From assembly GCF_963678635.1 (NCBI RefSeq), contig NC_087070.1:27592057-27656056 (forward strand): DNA of 64,000 nucleotides. The letters run 5' to 3'. The position numbers and the translations under genes are program-made. How positions within the stretch are numbered: position 1 is the first letter of the stretch; the number at the start of each line of letters is the position of its first letter. Positions 46,640 through 56,322 of the stretch are shown here, piece by piece. Below the pieces are notes generated by a model. The model had not been told where the DNA came from. It saw nothing but the letters and a program-made list of their open reading frames with translations, and searched no databases. The DNA is from Symsagittifera roscoffensis. Taxonomy: Eukaryota > Xenacoelomorpha > Acoela > Convolutidae.

Positions 46640-47130
46640 GATGCCTGCACCCCTTGTACCATTCGTGTCACCCGTCGTTGCACATTTGCGATTAATCTTT
46701 TGTTCTTCTTTAATCGCGGGTACCAGGCTTGATTACCAAATTCCAAACAAAGCCACATGGATAATCATTTTAATGATTTTTTCTTAAAAACTGCAATGAC
46801 CGAATTTGCCTGTTCAATTTTTGCAAAGATATCAGAGTCAAAGTAGAGTTCATTATCGATGATCACTCCAAGGTCTTTCTCTCCTGTTTCAAGCTGTTTA
46901 TCGCAAAGTTCAAATTAATTTATTTCACGATTTGATCTTCGATTTGAGATTATCATATGTACACATATATCTTCATTAAAATGCAAAAGACTATCTTTTG
47001 ACCATTCTTCCAGTTTGCTTAGATCTTGCAGCAATTCAACGTCTTTGTCACTCTCAATAGACTGCTCCAGATGAAAATTCGTTTCTGACATGCATTTCAA
47101 GCTATTCTGGTCGAATGTCACAACATCAAC
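46640..47130 (-). pseudogene. RT palm-to-thumb segment of the APE-type LINE
   Basis: The minus frame 47,121-46,915 reads ESDKDVELLQDLSKLEEWS and LLHFNEDIC, the region following the FADD box in CR1/jockey-like RTs (LQ.DL..L..W....FN..KC). After a stop at 46,917 it continues as LETGEKDLGVIIDNELYF, then QANSVIAVFKKKS, PRLKKNKRLIANVQRRVTRM and VQASSYKERLKKLDLP, entering array 2 at 46,639. The catalytic FADD itself is corrupted or lost at the 47,120 end, beyond which array-1-like sequence begins. So only the last about 160 pre-array residues of the polymerase survive. The exact clade is not assigned. Confidence 0.75.
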
Positions 47131-47139
47131 ACCAGCCTA

Positions 47140-47850
47140 ATTGTTGTGATAAACTAACTGTTTTGAAAACTTATTTTAAGTGATAAGTGATAAACTTATT
47201 GTTGTGATAAACTTACTTTAGCTTAATTGTTGTGATAAACTTATTAAAAAGATTTGTTAAATTTGATGTTTGTACCTGCTTGTGGAGCATTTCTTTAACC
47301 TTTCATTATAGCTTCGAGCAAATTACTTCTCCTGGCAGTTATGGCTTTTGGATCATAATGTAGCTTTTGGATCATAATGGTTGTAACATATTTTGAACAT
47401 TTCGATCATTGTTCCTCGCCTTCTGCGGTATTCAAGTGACGGTTCCTTTAATTTCTTTAACTTTTCCTTGTAGCTTCGAGCCAATAACTTCTCCTGGCAA
47501 CATATTCCAATCTGTAGCTGAGTTTATGGTAAAAAAGTTTTTCCGCAATTCGAGGTTGGCCTTCTTCCTTATCGCTTTTGTTGTCGATAGAGCCATTTCA
47601 AGTGGCTTTCTGTGGGAAGGAGGGAAACTGGAACTGGCTTGAAGAGTCTGGCAGTGCACCGCTGGACCTACTGAGCTCGGTTGAGATTGTTCCTGGTTTT
47701 TGATTTTTGTAATTCGAAAATTTAAATTAATTTTTTTGTCTTTTTTTTTATTTGCTGATTTATAAAATTCGTACTAACCGCTTATCATGGGTTAGTTCAG
47801 TCCCCTAAAGTCCAGTCAAAATCCTTTTTTTACCTTTATGCTGCGTCAAG
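47140..47850 (+). pseudogene. 5' leader of PHD/RLE LINE copy B, interrupted by an array-2 unit
   Basis: 47,140-47,286 is leader sequence of the array-1 type, with aattgttgtgataaactt repeated three times, ending tttgatgtttgtacctgc. 47,287-47,586 is one unit of array 2 (minus: LELRKNFFTINSATDWNMLP). 47,590-47,850 is again leader (ccatttcaagtggctttctg to gggttagttcagtc), leading to the ORF ATG at 47,851. The leader segment expected between the two leader parts is missing, so the array-2 unit replaced it. Confidence 0.75.
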
Positions 47851-48501
47851 ATGAGGAGAAACAACAAAGAGTGTACAAGCAAAGATTGCTTAAAACCTGC
47901 AGGACTGATCAATTGGATTGGATGTGATTGTTTTTCTAGTTGGTATCATATCATTTGTGTTAATATTTCTCTTAGCGACTCTAAGAAGACCCAATGGTTT
48001 CAATTTCCCTTATGCGTTGATGTAAAATCTGTTAATAAAGCAACAATAGCTAATGATTTAGTGCTAGACAATTATGTTAATACAGCCATCTCAAAGTTCC
48101 GAGTACTCAAGAGAGTACCAAAAAACTCGCGTGTTTCCTTGGCGGAAAATCTGTCGGACAAACTAAATGAAATCGTCTACAATGTAGAAGATGTTAATAA
48201 ATGGCAAATTTTTTTAACGTCGTTCTCGTTTTTTTTTGGAGCAACCGAAAAGAAATGGACGCAAACAGACCCAAAAATTCGAGCAAATGACGTGTCACTT
48301 CCAAAACCCCATCCCAAAGTTTCAAGCCTGCCTCTGAGTGACCTCGAGCAGAGAATAAAGCTAATAAGTAGTAAGCTCAATGAAGGAAATGTAAAGGGAG
48401 GAATAAGGCTTGCTACTTCGGTTGACAAATTGGCTCCTTTTTCATGTGATAACTATCAAAAATTGTTGTCTAAGCACTCTCAGCGAGCCAAATTTGTGTA
48501 G
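47851..48501 (+). pseudogene. PHD-finger and RT N-terminal ORF of RLE-type LINE, copy B
   Basis: A 216-codon frame from ATG. Residues about 8-60 form a PHD-like finger: KECTSKDC (C-x4-C), IGCDCFSSWYHIIC (second cysteine of the pair changed to F), and FPLC (first cysteine changed to F), so two zinc ligands are lost. Residues 60-130 are the LVLDNYVNTAI and SRVSLAENLSDKL region seen repeatedly in array 1. Residues about 155-216 hold PLSDLEQRIKLISSKLNEGN and GGIRLATSVDKLAPF, the linker that in R2/CRE-like LINE proteins precedes the RT. A stop follows at 48,499. This is the longest frame of the family in the window. PHD fingers may read histone tails; its role in the element is inference. Confidence 0.75.
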
Positions 48502-49416
48502 CAAATAAAATTAGTTCCTCAAATTTTTAAAGATCTTGTTAGTAAGTCGAATGGCAGTGCAGGACATAATTTTCTGAAAACGCTTACTAAGCTGATAAAC
48601 CTAAATGCGCTGGAAGCAAGGCCCTCTCCCAGCGAAATTTTTTTTCCGGAAACGTACAGGAAGGATGAGGTACCAAACGAGGAGCAGAAATAGCTGCACA
48701 CTCGTTTCGAAACCTAATTGAACGCTACGACAATCCAAAATCCACTGTTTTTTTAATACTAGATTTTAAGAATGCCTTTAACTCTCTAAATAGAGAAACA
48801 ATGCTAAATCATGTTTATTCAAATCGCCCCGAGCTGTACAATTACACCCATTGTGCGTATAGCAAACCTAGTTACCTTTTTTATGGAAGCTCTGTCATAA
48901 TGTCAGAAAACTGAACTCAGCAAGGTGATCCTGAAGCCCCACCCCTTTCTGCCGAAACAATTCAGACACTAGTCAAACAGTTGGAGTCGAAAATAATAAT
49001 CTAGTATTTAGATTATGGAAATTTAGCCGACGACTTTTAGGTAGTACATCGGGACCTTAAAACATTCTGAAATCGGAACAAATTTATGGCCTGAGCTTGA
49101 ACACTGAGCAGTGCGAACTTTGTTTTTTGGGACCGGCTACGATTACACAGTATAATTCAATTGAAACATAACTTCGAAAAATATGCACCTAAATGAAAAC
49201 ATAAAGAAAAAACGAACTCCTCATTTTAGGATCTCCAACCGGCGAACTTTGCCCAGAAGAATTGCTCGACAAAAAAATTAAGGAGTTTGAAAAAATCTCG
49301 GATGTCATTGACAAACTAGACGCCCATTATGGTTTTTACATCCTAAAAAACTGCTTTAGCATGCCAGAGCTCCTTTAGTTTTTGCGTACGAGCCCTTTTT
49401 TTAGCAAAATGATTTT
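48502..49416 (+). pseudogene. RT palm region of PHD/RLE LINE, copy B
   Basis: Frameshifted pieces appear in RT order: SNGSAGHNFLKTLTKLINL (48,550), NEEQK near 48,675, LILDFKNAFNSLNRETML (motif A, about 48,757), QQGDPEAPPLSAETIQ (motif B-like, about 48,916), YLDYGNLADDF (YxDD box, second residue pattern altered, about 49,010) and GLSLNTEQCE-like sequence (about 49,090). The thumb region lies at 49,195-49,380. At least three stops and several frameshifts are present. Some sequence between 48,499 and 48,520 (SFPNE...GPDE in copy A) is deleted. Confidence 0.7.
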
Positions 49417-49821
49417 TTGGAACGTTACGACAAATTACTAAGAATTTCGTTATGCAAGGTCATTAATGTGAAAATGGATGATAACCAGTTTTTACAAGCA
49501 GTTCTCCCGGCAACTAAAGGTGGCTTGGGCGTTTCTTCCCCTCGTCTACTCGCTTTATCCGATTTCTTAGCCTCAGCAGTAGGAGCCAAAAATGCCTTGA
49601 GCGAAATCTGTGGTTTGGAGCATGTGGATGGAAACTATGGTGATGCGCTTAAATGGTGGTTTGAACTTGGAAAAAGTGAAATGGCTCCGGAAAATGAAAT
49701 CAAAAAAAATTGGACAGAGCCAATTTTTGACAGCGAAACAGCAGACTTGATTTTACGACTCGAACTAACGGACGTAAAAAGATTCAACGCGTTCAAGATA
49801 GATTTGGCTCTAAATGGTTGA
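49417..49821 (+). pseudogene. C-terminal domain part 1 of PHD/RLE LINE, copy B
   Basis: A 134-codon frame opening at TTG (leucine, not ATG) runs LERYDKLLRISLCKVINV, QFLQAVLPATKGGLGVSSPR, ALSDFLASAVGA, CGLEHVDGNYGDALKWWF. The (L)P...GG(L)G(V/I)(R/S)S segment is the region after the RT thumb in R2-type and related LINE proteins. It ends at a stop at 49,819. The fragment in copy A at 23,740-23,990 corresponds to its second half. Confidence 0.7.
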
Positions 49822-49849
49822 ACGTCATCCCGTGCAAAAGTTTAAGGTT

Positions 49850-50130
49850 AAAATTGTCGAACCAACAACTCAGAATTGCGATAGGAATTCGATAAAGCTC
49901 AAAAATATGCGAACGGCATAAATGCGTGTATGGAAAAGACGTTACCGAGGATGGTTGGCATGGTCTTTCATGCCTCGAAAGTGCAGGGAGATTCTCTAGG
50001 CATTCAAACCTGATTGCCCTAATAAAGCAGAGTTTATCTTCTACTCATAATCCATCTGTTTTAGAATCACGACACCTCTACAGGACCAATCAGAAGCGAC
50101 CAGACGGTTCGACGCTCGTTCCATGGGCTG
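49850..50130 (+). pseudogene. Zinc-binding/endonuclease part of PHD/RLE LINE, copy B, cut by copia
   Basis: The reading (C)GKDVTEDGWHGLSCLESAGR then FSRHSNLIALIKQSL matches a CCHH-like knuckle (C..C...H....C in the family) before the restriction-like endonuclease. KRPDGSTLVPWAV follows at about 50,096-50,135, where RPDG is the expected PD of a PD-(D/E)xK core. At 50,131 the copia 5' LTR interrupts the codons for A-V. The interrupted protein resumes at 57,104. The family is assigned by memory of R2/CRE-like proteins. Confidence 0.65.
50126..50130 (+). repeat. Target-site duplication of copia, left copy (GGCTG)
   Basis: GGCTG directly precedes the TGTTGAAATA start of the 5' LTR. The same five bases stand at 57,099-57,103, right after the end of the 3' LTR. 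The related empty sites near 25,160 and 25,448 confirm that the flanks were once contiguous. Confidence 0.85.
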
Positions 50131-50385
50131 TGTTGAAATACTCGCCTGTGACTGGTCGTTTTCAGATATGGTTGTTTCGAACCAAAAGACTCTAGGCGAA
50201 ACTGTAACTGCTATTTTCGAGAAAGGAGTGAAATAATATTGACTTATGGCTTTTAACTTTTTAAATGAAATCGAAAATAATGCGGGTAAAACAAACGTTG
50301 TTGGTTTTGACTTAAACCACTTTCATGGAAAATAAATGATAAGAAATTCTTTTTGTTTTAAACATCGAGGCGTACTATTATAAGA
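50131..50385 (+). repeat. Copia 5' LTR
   Basis: It starts TGTTGAAATACTC and ends ACTATTATAAGA, directly before ggtgatgg. The start matches the 3' LTR at 54,524-54,690 and the end (ttttaaacatcgagg...ctattataaga) matches 57,067-57,098. Differences between the two LTRs are frequent (roughly one in ten bases by eye), so the insertion is old. Confidence 0.85.
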
Positions 50386-50919
50386 GGTGATGGACGATTG
50401 AAGCTTCCAAGTACCAAAAATCTTGATGGTTTCCGAACAAAGAAAAATGCTCAATATCAGTGGAAAACTCGAAAATTTTCCTCTATGGTGGAACGATTCC
50501 TAGCTTATATTGAAGATAAAAACCTAAATGTAGAATCTGAAAAAGTTAGCGAAGCCAACAGAGATGCTGTTCAGAGGAAGTGGTATCAGGAAATCCTTAT
50601 GCACCTCAATGATGCTACTTTGCAGATGATCATTGCTCAGAATAACAGAAATGGATTCGATAAATGGAAATACTTAAAAAAAACATTTGGGCAGATTGGA
50701 ACAAGACAAATCATTGTGTTTTGGCAAAAGTTTCTGGAACTCAAGAAGAACGGTGAGTCGATGATAGAATTTCTAAACAAAGTGGACAACATTGTGTTCA
50801 AACTACAATCTGCCGATGAAAAAATCAGCGACAACCTGAAAATAGCCATAGTTTTTAAAGCATTGCCACAAGAATACGACTATTTCATAGCTGCATTACA
50901 GTTCCAGCAGATATCGTAA
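50386..50919 (+). pseudogene. gag: Copia gag (UBN2-type) remnant
   Basis: A likely start ATG at 50,390 (MDD, then a stop) is out of frame with the main stretch 50,398-50,919. That stretch reads KNLDGFRTKKNAQYQWKTRK, KVSEANRDAVQRKWYQEILM, NGFDKWKYLKKTFGQ and KIAIVFKALPQEYDYFIAAL. This is the W.....L..L...Y..FI/V pattern of the gag-polypeptide domain of copia elements that forms the capsid. It ends in a stop at 50,917, before the zinc knuckle. Confidence 0.8.
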
Positions 50920-51918
50920 CTACAACTGAAAGAGCGACTGATTGAACGATAACTTGGGAGGAGCTCAAACAAACAAGATACGAGTTCTACATCCATTGTA
51001 GCTCCACCGATTCATAGAACTGGCCGAGGACGATACAATGGACTAACTGGACAAGAAAACAAGAAAAACTTGTACTATACAAAGTGTGGACGTAACAATC
51101 ACACTGCTGACAAGTGCTATGCAAAGCAGCATGTAAACAAGCAAAATTCAAGCAACCGTCAGGGCAGTTTCTCTGGGTTTGCACTAACTGCAACTTCAAA
51201 TGATTCGATGGATATTGTGATAGCATGTGGATGCACGAACCATATCATTCCAGACAAATCAATGTTCAAGACGCTTCTTTGCTGGAAGGTGACGGAAGTG
51301 CGATGTTTAATATTAATGGGGGATGGGACGCAACAGCGAGTACATGGTGTTGGAGAAGATTGCCTCCCATTCTACGATTCTAATCAAGCTAAGTACACGT
51401 TTAATCTCCAGCGCGCATTGTATGTGTCGAGCTTCAAATTTCATTTGATATCAGTTTCCTTTCTAGTTAAGCTAGGAAACACAGTGATTTTTAATCAAAA
51501 TCCGCATATACGTGTGGAACAACAAAAAGCTTTTTTATTTAAAGAGATTCTTTGCTTTAAATATAGTGCAGAAGAGACAAATATGTCGGCATTTTCTATT
51601 GCTAATCGACATGCAAGGTTTTCACATGCAAATTGTGAAACATCGAAGAAAACTGCCAGTCAAGCAGTAAAAGGCATGGTTATTTCCGGTTCATTGGCAA
51701 CCGATAAGTGTACTACGTGTTCAGAATGTGAGATACCTACGTCTGACATATCTAAAAACCCTCAAGTGAGGGCAACACAAAAATTTGAACTAGTCCACAG
51801 TGACGTTTGCGGATCTTTTCCGGAATCATTTAATAGAAACAAATATGCAATATCTTTTATTGACGACTTTACAAGATATGCAACAGTATTTTTATGGCCT
51901 CTAGAGGCGATTCGTTAG
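50920..51918 (+). pseudogene. pol: Copia zinc knuckle, protease and integrase N-terminal region
   Basis: At about 51,073 YYTKCGRNNHTADKCY is the gag CCHC knuckle with its first cysteine replaced by tyrosine. At about 51,217 IVIACGCTNHIIPDKSMF is the aspartic protease site, where the expected DSG reads ACG, so the catalytic Asp is gone. The pre-integrase HHCC region follows (RHARFSHANC; CTTCSEC). The integrase core begins with LVHSDVCGSFPESFNRNKYA and FIDDFTRYA (first catalytic Asp present). The frame ends at 51,916 and continues shifted at 51,894. Confidence 0.8.
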
Positions 51919-52277
51919 CAAAACTACAACTTTTTCTTAATACGGTGGTCCAACCATGTAATGTAATTGAATTTACACTCAGGTCAGATATTGGTGGGGA
52001 ATATATTTCACGCAAATTTCAAAACTTTTGCAGGAATAACAGCATTGCACAGCAATTTACAAGTCCTTATTCTCCTCATCAAAATGGTATAGCTGAGCGC
52101 TATTGGCGTTCAGTTTTTGACAATGCACGGGCTTTTTTTATCGTCAAAGTTACCAGAATCTTTTTGGGTAAGGGTACTGTAGTATACACAAGAAATCGTG
52201 TACTAACATCTGCTATTAATGATGATGAAACACCCTACGAACGTTTTTTGGAAAGCAACCCAGTGTTCATCATTTAA
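51894..52277 (+). pseudogene. pol: Copia integrase catalytic core, second part
   Basis: In another frame the sequence continues with FTLRSDIGGEYISRKFQNFC (second catalytic Asp), then IAQQFTSPYSPHQNGIAERY (catalytic Glu in NGIAER), VYTRNRVLTSAIND and TPYERFLESNP. The DDE triad positions are all still present across the frameshift at about 51,900. The frame ends in a stop at 52,275, and the next part overlaps it from 52,219. Confidence 0.8.
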
Positions 52278-53376
52278 GAGTTGCTTATGTATATCAAAAA
52301 TTGAAACCCACGAATGCAAGTTATTACCCAAATGCAAAAAGGCAGTTTTTACTGGTCATGACGGTTCAAGTCCTGCATATTATTTATTTGATTTTGTTAA
52401 AAAGAAATTTTATCGGTCTCGTAATGTGACATTTTTTGAAAAACAATTCCCAGGTCTCGATAACGGATCAAGGCCTGCTATTGTTTTGCTTTTTCCGGGG
52501 GGCAATGATTCAGTGGGGGCTGTCACAGATTCAGTGGGGGTCAAAAATGCACAAACAAATGCAACTGATGCAAATGAAGTTTTGCCTACACTTGAACAGC
52601 CGTTATCACCGACACGGGTAGCTACTTCTACAACTATTGATACTTCTCAAAATGTATCTTCAGCACCTAGTCCTCATAATGTGCAAATGGAGATTCAAGA
52701 TACTCCAATTTACTTAGATACCCGTGAAAATTACACAACTCGCGATGATTTTGATATATCTGATGCCATTGAGTCTTCTCCTCAAACTCCAACTGCAGAC
52801 AATCTGCAAAATATTACTTCTCCCACTCCTGACAGTTCGATAAAGTTTTTACCAAAACGGTCCACATCATCCAAATCAAGAGAGCAATCTGGGAGTGATG
52901 AAGAACATTCTACTGCTTTGGGAATTGACATTCCTACAACTAATAGGACTGGTCGGATGTTTCGAAGACCTGCATGGCACTACGATTGTGATTTTTCTAC
53001 TGATGAAAACTGTAATTTTGCAATGGCTGCTAGCGTCAATGGTAAAGTTCCACTTAATTATGAGGAAGCAATTTTGTCACCTGATGCTGAAAAATGGCAA
53101 ACTGCAATGCAAAATGAATTCAAAAGTCTTGTAGAAAAAAAAACATGGGATCTTGTGGCTTTACCTTCTGGAAAACCATTAACGAATGGGTTTAGCAAAT
53201 GGGTTTTTGATATAAAGCGTAAAAGCGATGGTTCAATTGAACGATATAGCGCACGTTATGTGGCTAAGGGATTTAGTCAAATTTATGGACAAAATTATAC
53301 TGATACTTTTTCACCTACTATTTTGAGTCTGGTGAACATGATGTATGCAAGCTCAATAAATGCATTTACGGTTTAA
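52278..53376 (+). pseudogene. pol: Copia integrase C-terminus, linker and first half of RT
   Basis: The reading FTGHDGSSPAYYLFD then FYRSRNVTFFE is the usual integrase end. A long acidic/serine-rich linker follows, with SVGAVTDSVGV as a small internal repeat of the tcagtgggggctg motif near 52,510. The RVT_2 start is AEKWQTAMQNEFKSLVEKKT, KWVFDIKRKSDGSIERYSAR, VAKGFSQIYGQNYTDTFSPT. After FSPT the family's MDVKTAFLNG stretch, with RT motif A, is missing, and at about 53,340 the sequence jumps to CKLNKCIYGLKRAGRAWN in another frame. The RT is therefore internally deleted. Confidence 0.8.
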
Positions 53377-53830
53377 AACGAGCAGGAAGAGCTTGGAATC
53401 AGTTTCTAACAAAATTTTTATTGGAACTTGGTTACCTAAGAAGCTCTGTAGACACCTGTTTATTTTATCAACCTAAGAAAATGAATTTCATTGCTGTGCA
53501 TGTTGATGACATGATAATTTTTGATGTTGACGAAACTTCAGTGCAAGAGCTGATTGCCGATCTTGGTAAGTGGATTCGTATTGAAGATAAAGGCGTTCTC
53601 AAATGGTTCTTGGGAATAAAATTGAAGTTAATGAAAAACGTATAATACTTTCTGGCAAGCAGCAAAAAAGTACTACGCTATTTACAGGGCACGAATTATT
53701 TCTCTTCTTATTCACGACATGATAATGGTCTAGGTGTTTTTGCGTAAAATGATGCCGATTGGGCAAGCGGCGTAAAGACCAGAAAATATGTATCTGGCAT
53801 AGTTATTGAAAGATACGTCAAAAATTTAAT
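53350..53830 (+). pseudogene. pol: Copia RT second half with displaced segment
   Basis: KCIYGLKRAGRAWNQF, SSVDTCLFYQ and VHVDDMIIF (YVDD box) are followed by KGVLKWFLGIKL. From about 53,640 the sequence does not continue normally. A segment RYLQGTNYFSS to GVFA then DADWASGVKTRKYVSGIVI (53,670-53,800), which belongs after the RILRYLKG block in the family, sits here ahead of MQNCKPFYEPV (53,844). Confidence 0.75.
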
Positions 53831-53843
53831 CGAAAAATAGAAT

Positions 53844-54520
53844 ATGCAAAATTGCAAACCATTTTATGAACCTGTGGTTACATCTAAAAATGAAACTGAT
53901 GATAAAAGTCTAACAGATCGTTCCCTTTTCCAGCAGTTTCTGGGGGCGTTATTGTATTTAGCTGTAACAATTAGGCCGGATATTGCTTTTGCAGTAAACT
54001 TACTCTGTCAAGCGTGCAAAAGTTCAACAGTGCAAACTTTTATTGCAGCAAAAAGAATATTACGTTATTTGAAGGGCACGCAATGTAAAGACCAGTAAAT
54101 CTGTATCTGGCATGGTTATTAAATTAATTGAGTCAGACTTACCGGTATTTTGGCGGTATTTTGGCAAGGTTCGGTATCATTATCTACAAGTGAACCGGAA
54201 TATATGGCTCTATCTGACTTGGCTCAGGAAGTTTTGTTCGTGAAACATGTATTTGAGAGTGTTAACTATAAAACTACTCTCACTATTTTTTAGTGACAAT
54301 CAAGGAGCAATCTGTGTAGCTCATGAAACAGCTTCAAGATCGAGAGCCAAACATATCGACATTGAATTACACTTTGTTCGAGAACAAGTTCGCTCTGGTA
54401 AGATGACATTAAAATATCTTCCTACTACAGTTCTGGTTGCGGATGTCCTGACAAAAGGACTTCCACGTGTTCCTTTGGCGCAGATATGCAAGCTACTCTT
54501 TGGAAATGCCTTTTGAGGGG
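53844..54520 (+). pseudogene. pol: Copia RT end and RNase H
   Basis: NMQNCKPFYEPVVTSKNETD, FLGALLYLAVTIRPDIAFAV and AAKRILRYLKGT are followed at 54,085 by a deletion joining directly to KTSKSVSGMVI; the missing middle is the piece displaced to 53,670-53,800. RNase H continues as SEPEYMALSDLAQEVLFVKH, LFFSDNQGAICVAH, RAKHIDIELHFVREQV and VADVLTKGLPRVP, ending at 54,514 just before the polypurine tract. Confidence 0.8.
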
Positions 54521-54523
54521 GAG

Positions 54524-54690
54524 TGTTGAAATACTCATCTGTGATTGGTCAATTTTCAGACATGGTTGTGTAGAACCAAAAGACTCTAAACGAAACTGTA
54601 ACTGCTATATTCGAGAAACGAGTGAAATAATATTGACTTATGACTTTTAACTTCTTAAATGAAATCAAAAATAATGCGGGTAAAACAAAG
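54524..54690 (+). repeat. Copia 3' LTR, left part
   Basis: It begins directly after gagggggag and matches 5' LTR positions 50,131-50,295 up to gcgggtaaaacaaa. Thereafter the sequence is Penelope-like. A fortuitous open frame starts in this LTR and runs into the inserted element. Confidence 0.85.
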
Positions 54691-55140
54691 GTCATCGACA
54701 TTAAAGTCCCCGGGGAGGCTTTTATTAATCGTAAAGTCCCCGGGGATGCCCTTTGTGAGATCGAAGCTGTGTCAAAAGCCTATACTAAAAGGGCGAAACA
54801 AATACCATCTGACAAAGGCGTTGAGAAGGCCCAAAAGTATCTGAAGAGTAATGGATTAGTTGCGGTACCGTATGACAAAGGCGTGGGTTTTTGTGTAATG
54901 AGAAAGGACACCTACGAGAACAAGTTGTCGGATACATTAGATTCAAATCAATTCAGCAAAAGTAAAGAAACAAAGGATGCGATTGTTTTGAAGATAAAAA
55001 AAAGCATCAATAAGGATTTTTTCGCTATGAAGAAAAAAGACGAAATAAGTGAGAATCTCTACTCAAAGATGAGGTCTACTGGGGGCAGCCTGCCAGGCTT
55101 TATGGGTTTGCGAAAGTGCATAAAGTGGTTACTCAATTAA
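54691..55140 (+). pseudogene. Penelope-like RT N-terminal part
   Basis: The frame from the LTR continues with KVPGDALCEIEAVSKAYTKR, EKAQKYLKSNGLVAVPYDKG, FCVMRKDTYENKL and LYSKMRSTGGSLPGFMG. In PLEs the segment (V)xxxDKG..(V)V.....Y and then P..YGLPKVHK marks the entry to the RT. Here GLRKCIKW is the frameshifted remnant of GFAKVHK (other frame, about 55,105). A stop ends the frame at 55,138. Confidence 0.7.
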
Positions 55141-55650
55141 GACCGGTCCTCTACTTGCCTGGTAGCTCTTATTATAAATGAAACAAGGTTTGCAAAAGTT
55201 TTCGATAAAATTGAGGGCGCAAACATCGAAACCAACTCATTAAATGCGAGAGAAGTCTTGGAGAGCACTAATCTTGAGCCCAATGAAAATTTTATATGTC
55301 TAGATGTGAAGAGTTTGTATACCAATAGTCCACTGAAAGGAGCAATAGACATAGCTCTGAAAAAACTGTATGAGCAAGAAGAACCACCATCAATTGCTAG
55401 GAAAACCATGAAGAGACTGTTGAACATGGCAGTCAGTCAAGTCCATTTCAAGTGCAAGAAAACATGGTACGTTCAGAAAGATGGTTTGGCAATGGGGGCA
55501 TCTCTTGCCGTTATTTTGTCAAATTTTTGGCTGAAGCAGTACGAAACTGCACTATCGAGGGGTTTTCCCGAAATGTTTTTGCCGAGAAAGATCTTAACGG
55601 AATATGTCCCGAGTGCAATAAGAAAGTCACGTACAGGTCAAAAGGTGTAG
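55141..55650 (+). pseudogene. Penelope-like RT palm, motifs A and B
   Basis: RPVLYLPGSSYYK lies just after the frameshift. The open frame 55,258-55,650 carries NFICLDVKSLYTNSPLKGAI (motif A with catalytic Asp) and VQKDGLAMGASLAVILSNFW (motif B, GLAMG). The linker before the zinc finger follows in a shifted frame. Confidence 0.8.
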
Positions 55651-55770
55651 AATATGAATGCTGTTTGAACTGGTATCACGTAAAATGCGGTGATATATCA
55701 GATGATGAGTATCGAAATATAAGTGAAACCGTCTGATTCTGCAGAAAATGCATCGCAATAAGAGAGAAAA
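55590..55770 (+). pseudogene. PHD-like zinc finger inside the Penelope-like RT
   Basis: Between RT motifs B and C, in the frame 55,452-55,736, the sequence reads GICPECNKKVTYRSKG then YECCLNWYHVKCGDISDDEY, and after an in-frame TGA (tryptophan position) FCRKC. Ligand spacing is C-x2-C, C (of ECC), H-x2-C and C-x2-C, a PHD-type pattern. The next in-frame sequence is the RT motif C. It could bind histone tails or be structural; this is inference. Confidence 0.7.
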
Positions 55771-56320
55771 ATATGTCGGTGCATCAAGCTAAGTTATTCC
55801 TCCGTTACGTTGACGATATAGTAAGAACAGTGAAGGGTGATCCTGAAAAAGTGCTACGTGCTGCAAACATCCAAATTTACAGTTCACAATAGAGACACCA
55901 AACACAAACGGAAAATTGGCATTTTTGGGTGTACAAATTAGTATTGATAAAAGCAGGAAAATTAACTGTGGGTGGTATCAAAAACCAACAGATACACGTA
56001 CCATACTAAATTTTACAGGCTGCGCCCCTTCGAAACAAGAGAAGTGTGGTTGAAGGAACTGTTCACCGGGTTTTCCGCAGTACATCAACATGGGAAGAAT
56101 ATGATAAAGTATGAAAATCAACCGTGAGCAGTGGTTGGATAACCAATATCCGGAAAATTGGTCGTCGCGGGTTGCATCCAATGCCCTTGAAAAGATCATC
56201 AGGGAGGGCAAAAACAAAAAGAACATGGCTGAGAAAAAGAAGCCCTGTGATTATAGCAAAGATTCACCACCCATCTTGATGTCCAATATAGGGGGAATCA
56301 CAGTCGGACATCAGCAAAAA
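55771..56320 (+). pseudogene. Penelope-like RT motif C and linker
   Basis: AKLFLRYVDDIVRTVKGDPE (YVDD box) is at about 55,789. LAFLGVQIS-like sequence (ttggcatttttgggtgtaca) near 55,916 is motif D/E. GRKINCGWYQKPTDT-like sequence near 55,955 is thumb. Frames are shifted at least twice. The 56,111-56,347 stretch has no identified motif apart from its position between RT and endonuclease. Confidence 0.65.
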
Positions 56321-56322
56321 AA

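Noticed and set aside
33238-47642. Many plus-strand open frames with a shared TFPCSFESITSPGNIFQSVAD-like protein
   Set aside because: They are the antisense of the LINE RT C-terminal segment (minus strand RSATDWNMLPGEVIDSK), not a gene family.
54640-54690. Start of the Penelope-like protein at the ATG at 54,640
   Set aside because: This ATG and the following about 16 codons are part of the copia LTR; the same reading exists in the 5' LTR near 50,246. The element's own sequence begins after the LTR part.
54524-54690. A short complete 3' LTR of 164 bp ending in CA
   Set aside because: The first parts of both LTRs do match up to ...aaaaca, but the 5' LTR clearly continues to 50,385, its end recurs at 57,061-57,098, and the GGCTG duplication fits only the longer version.
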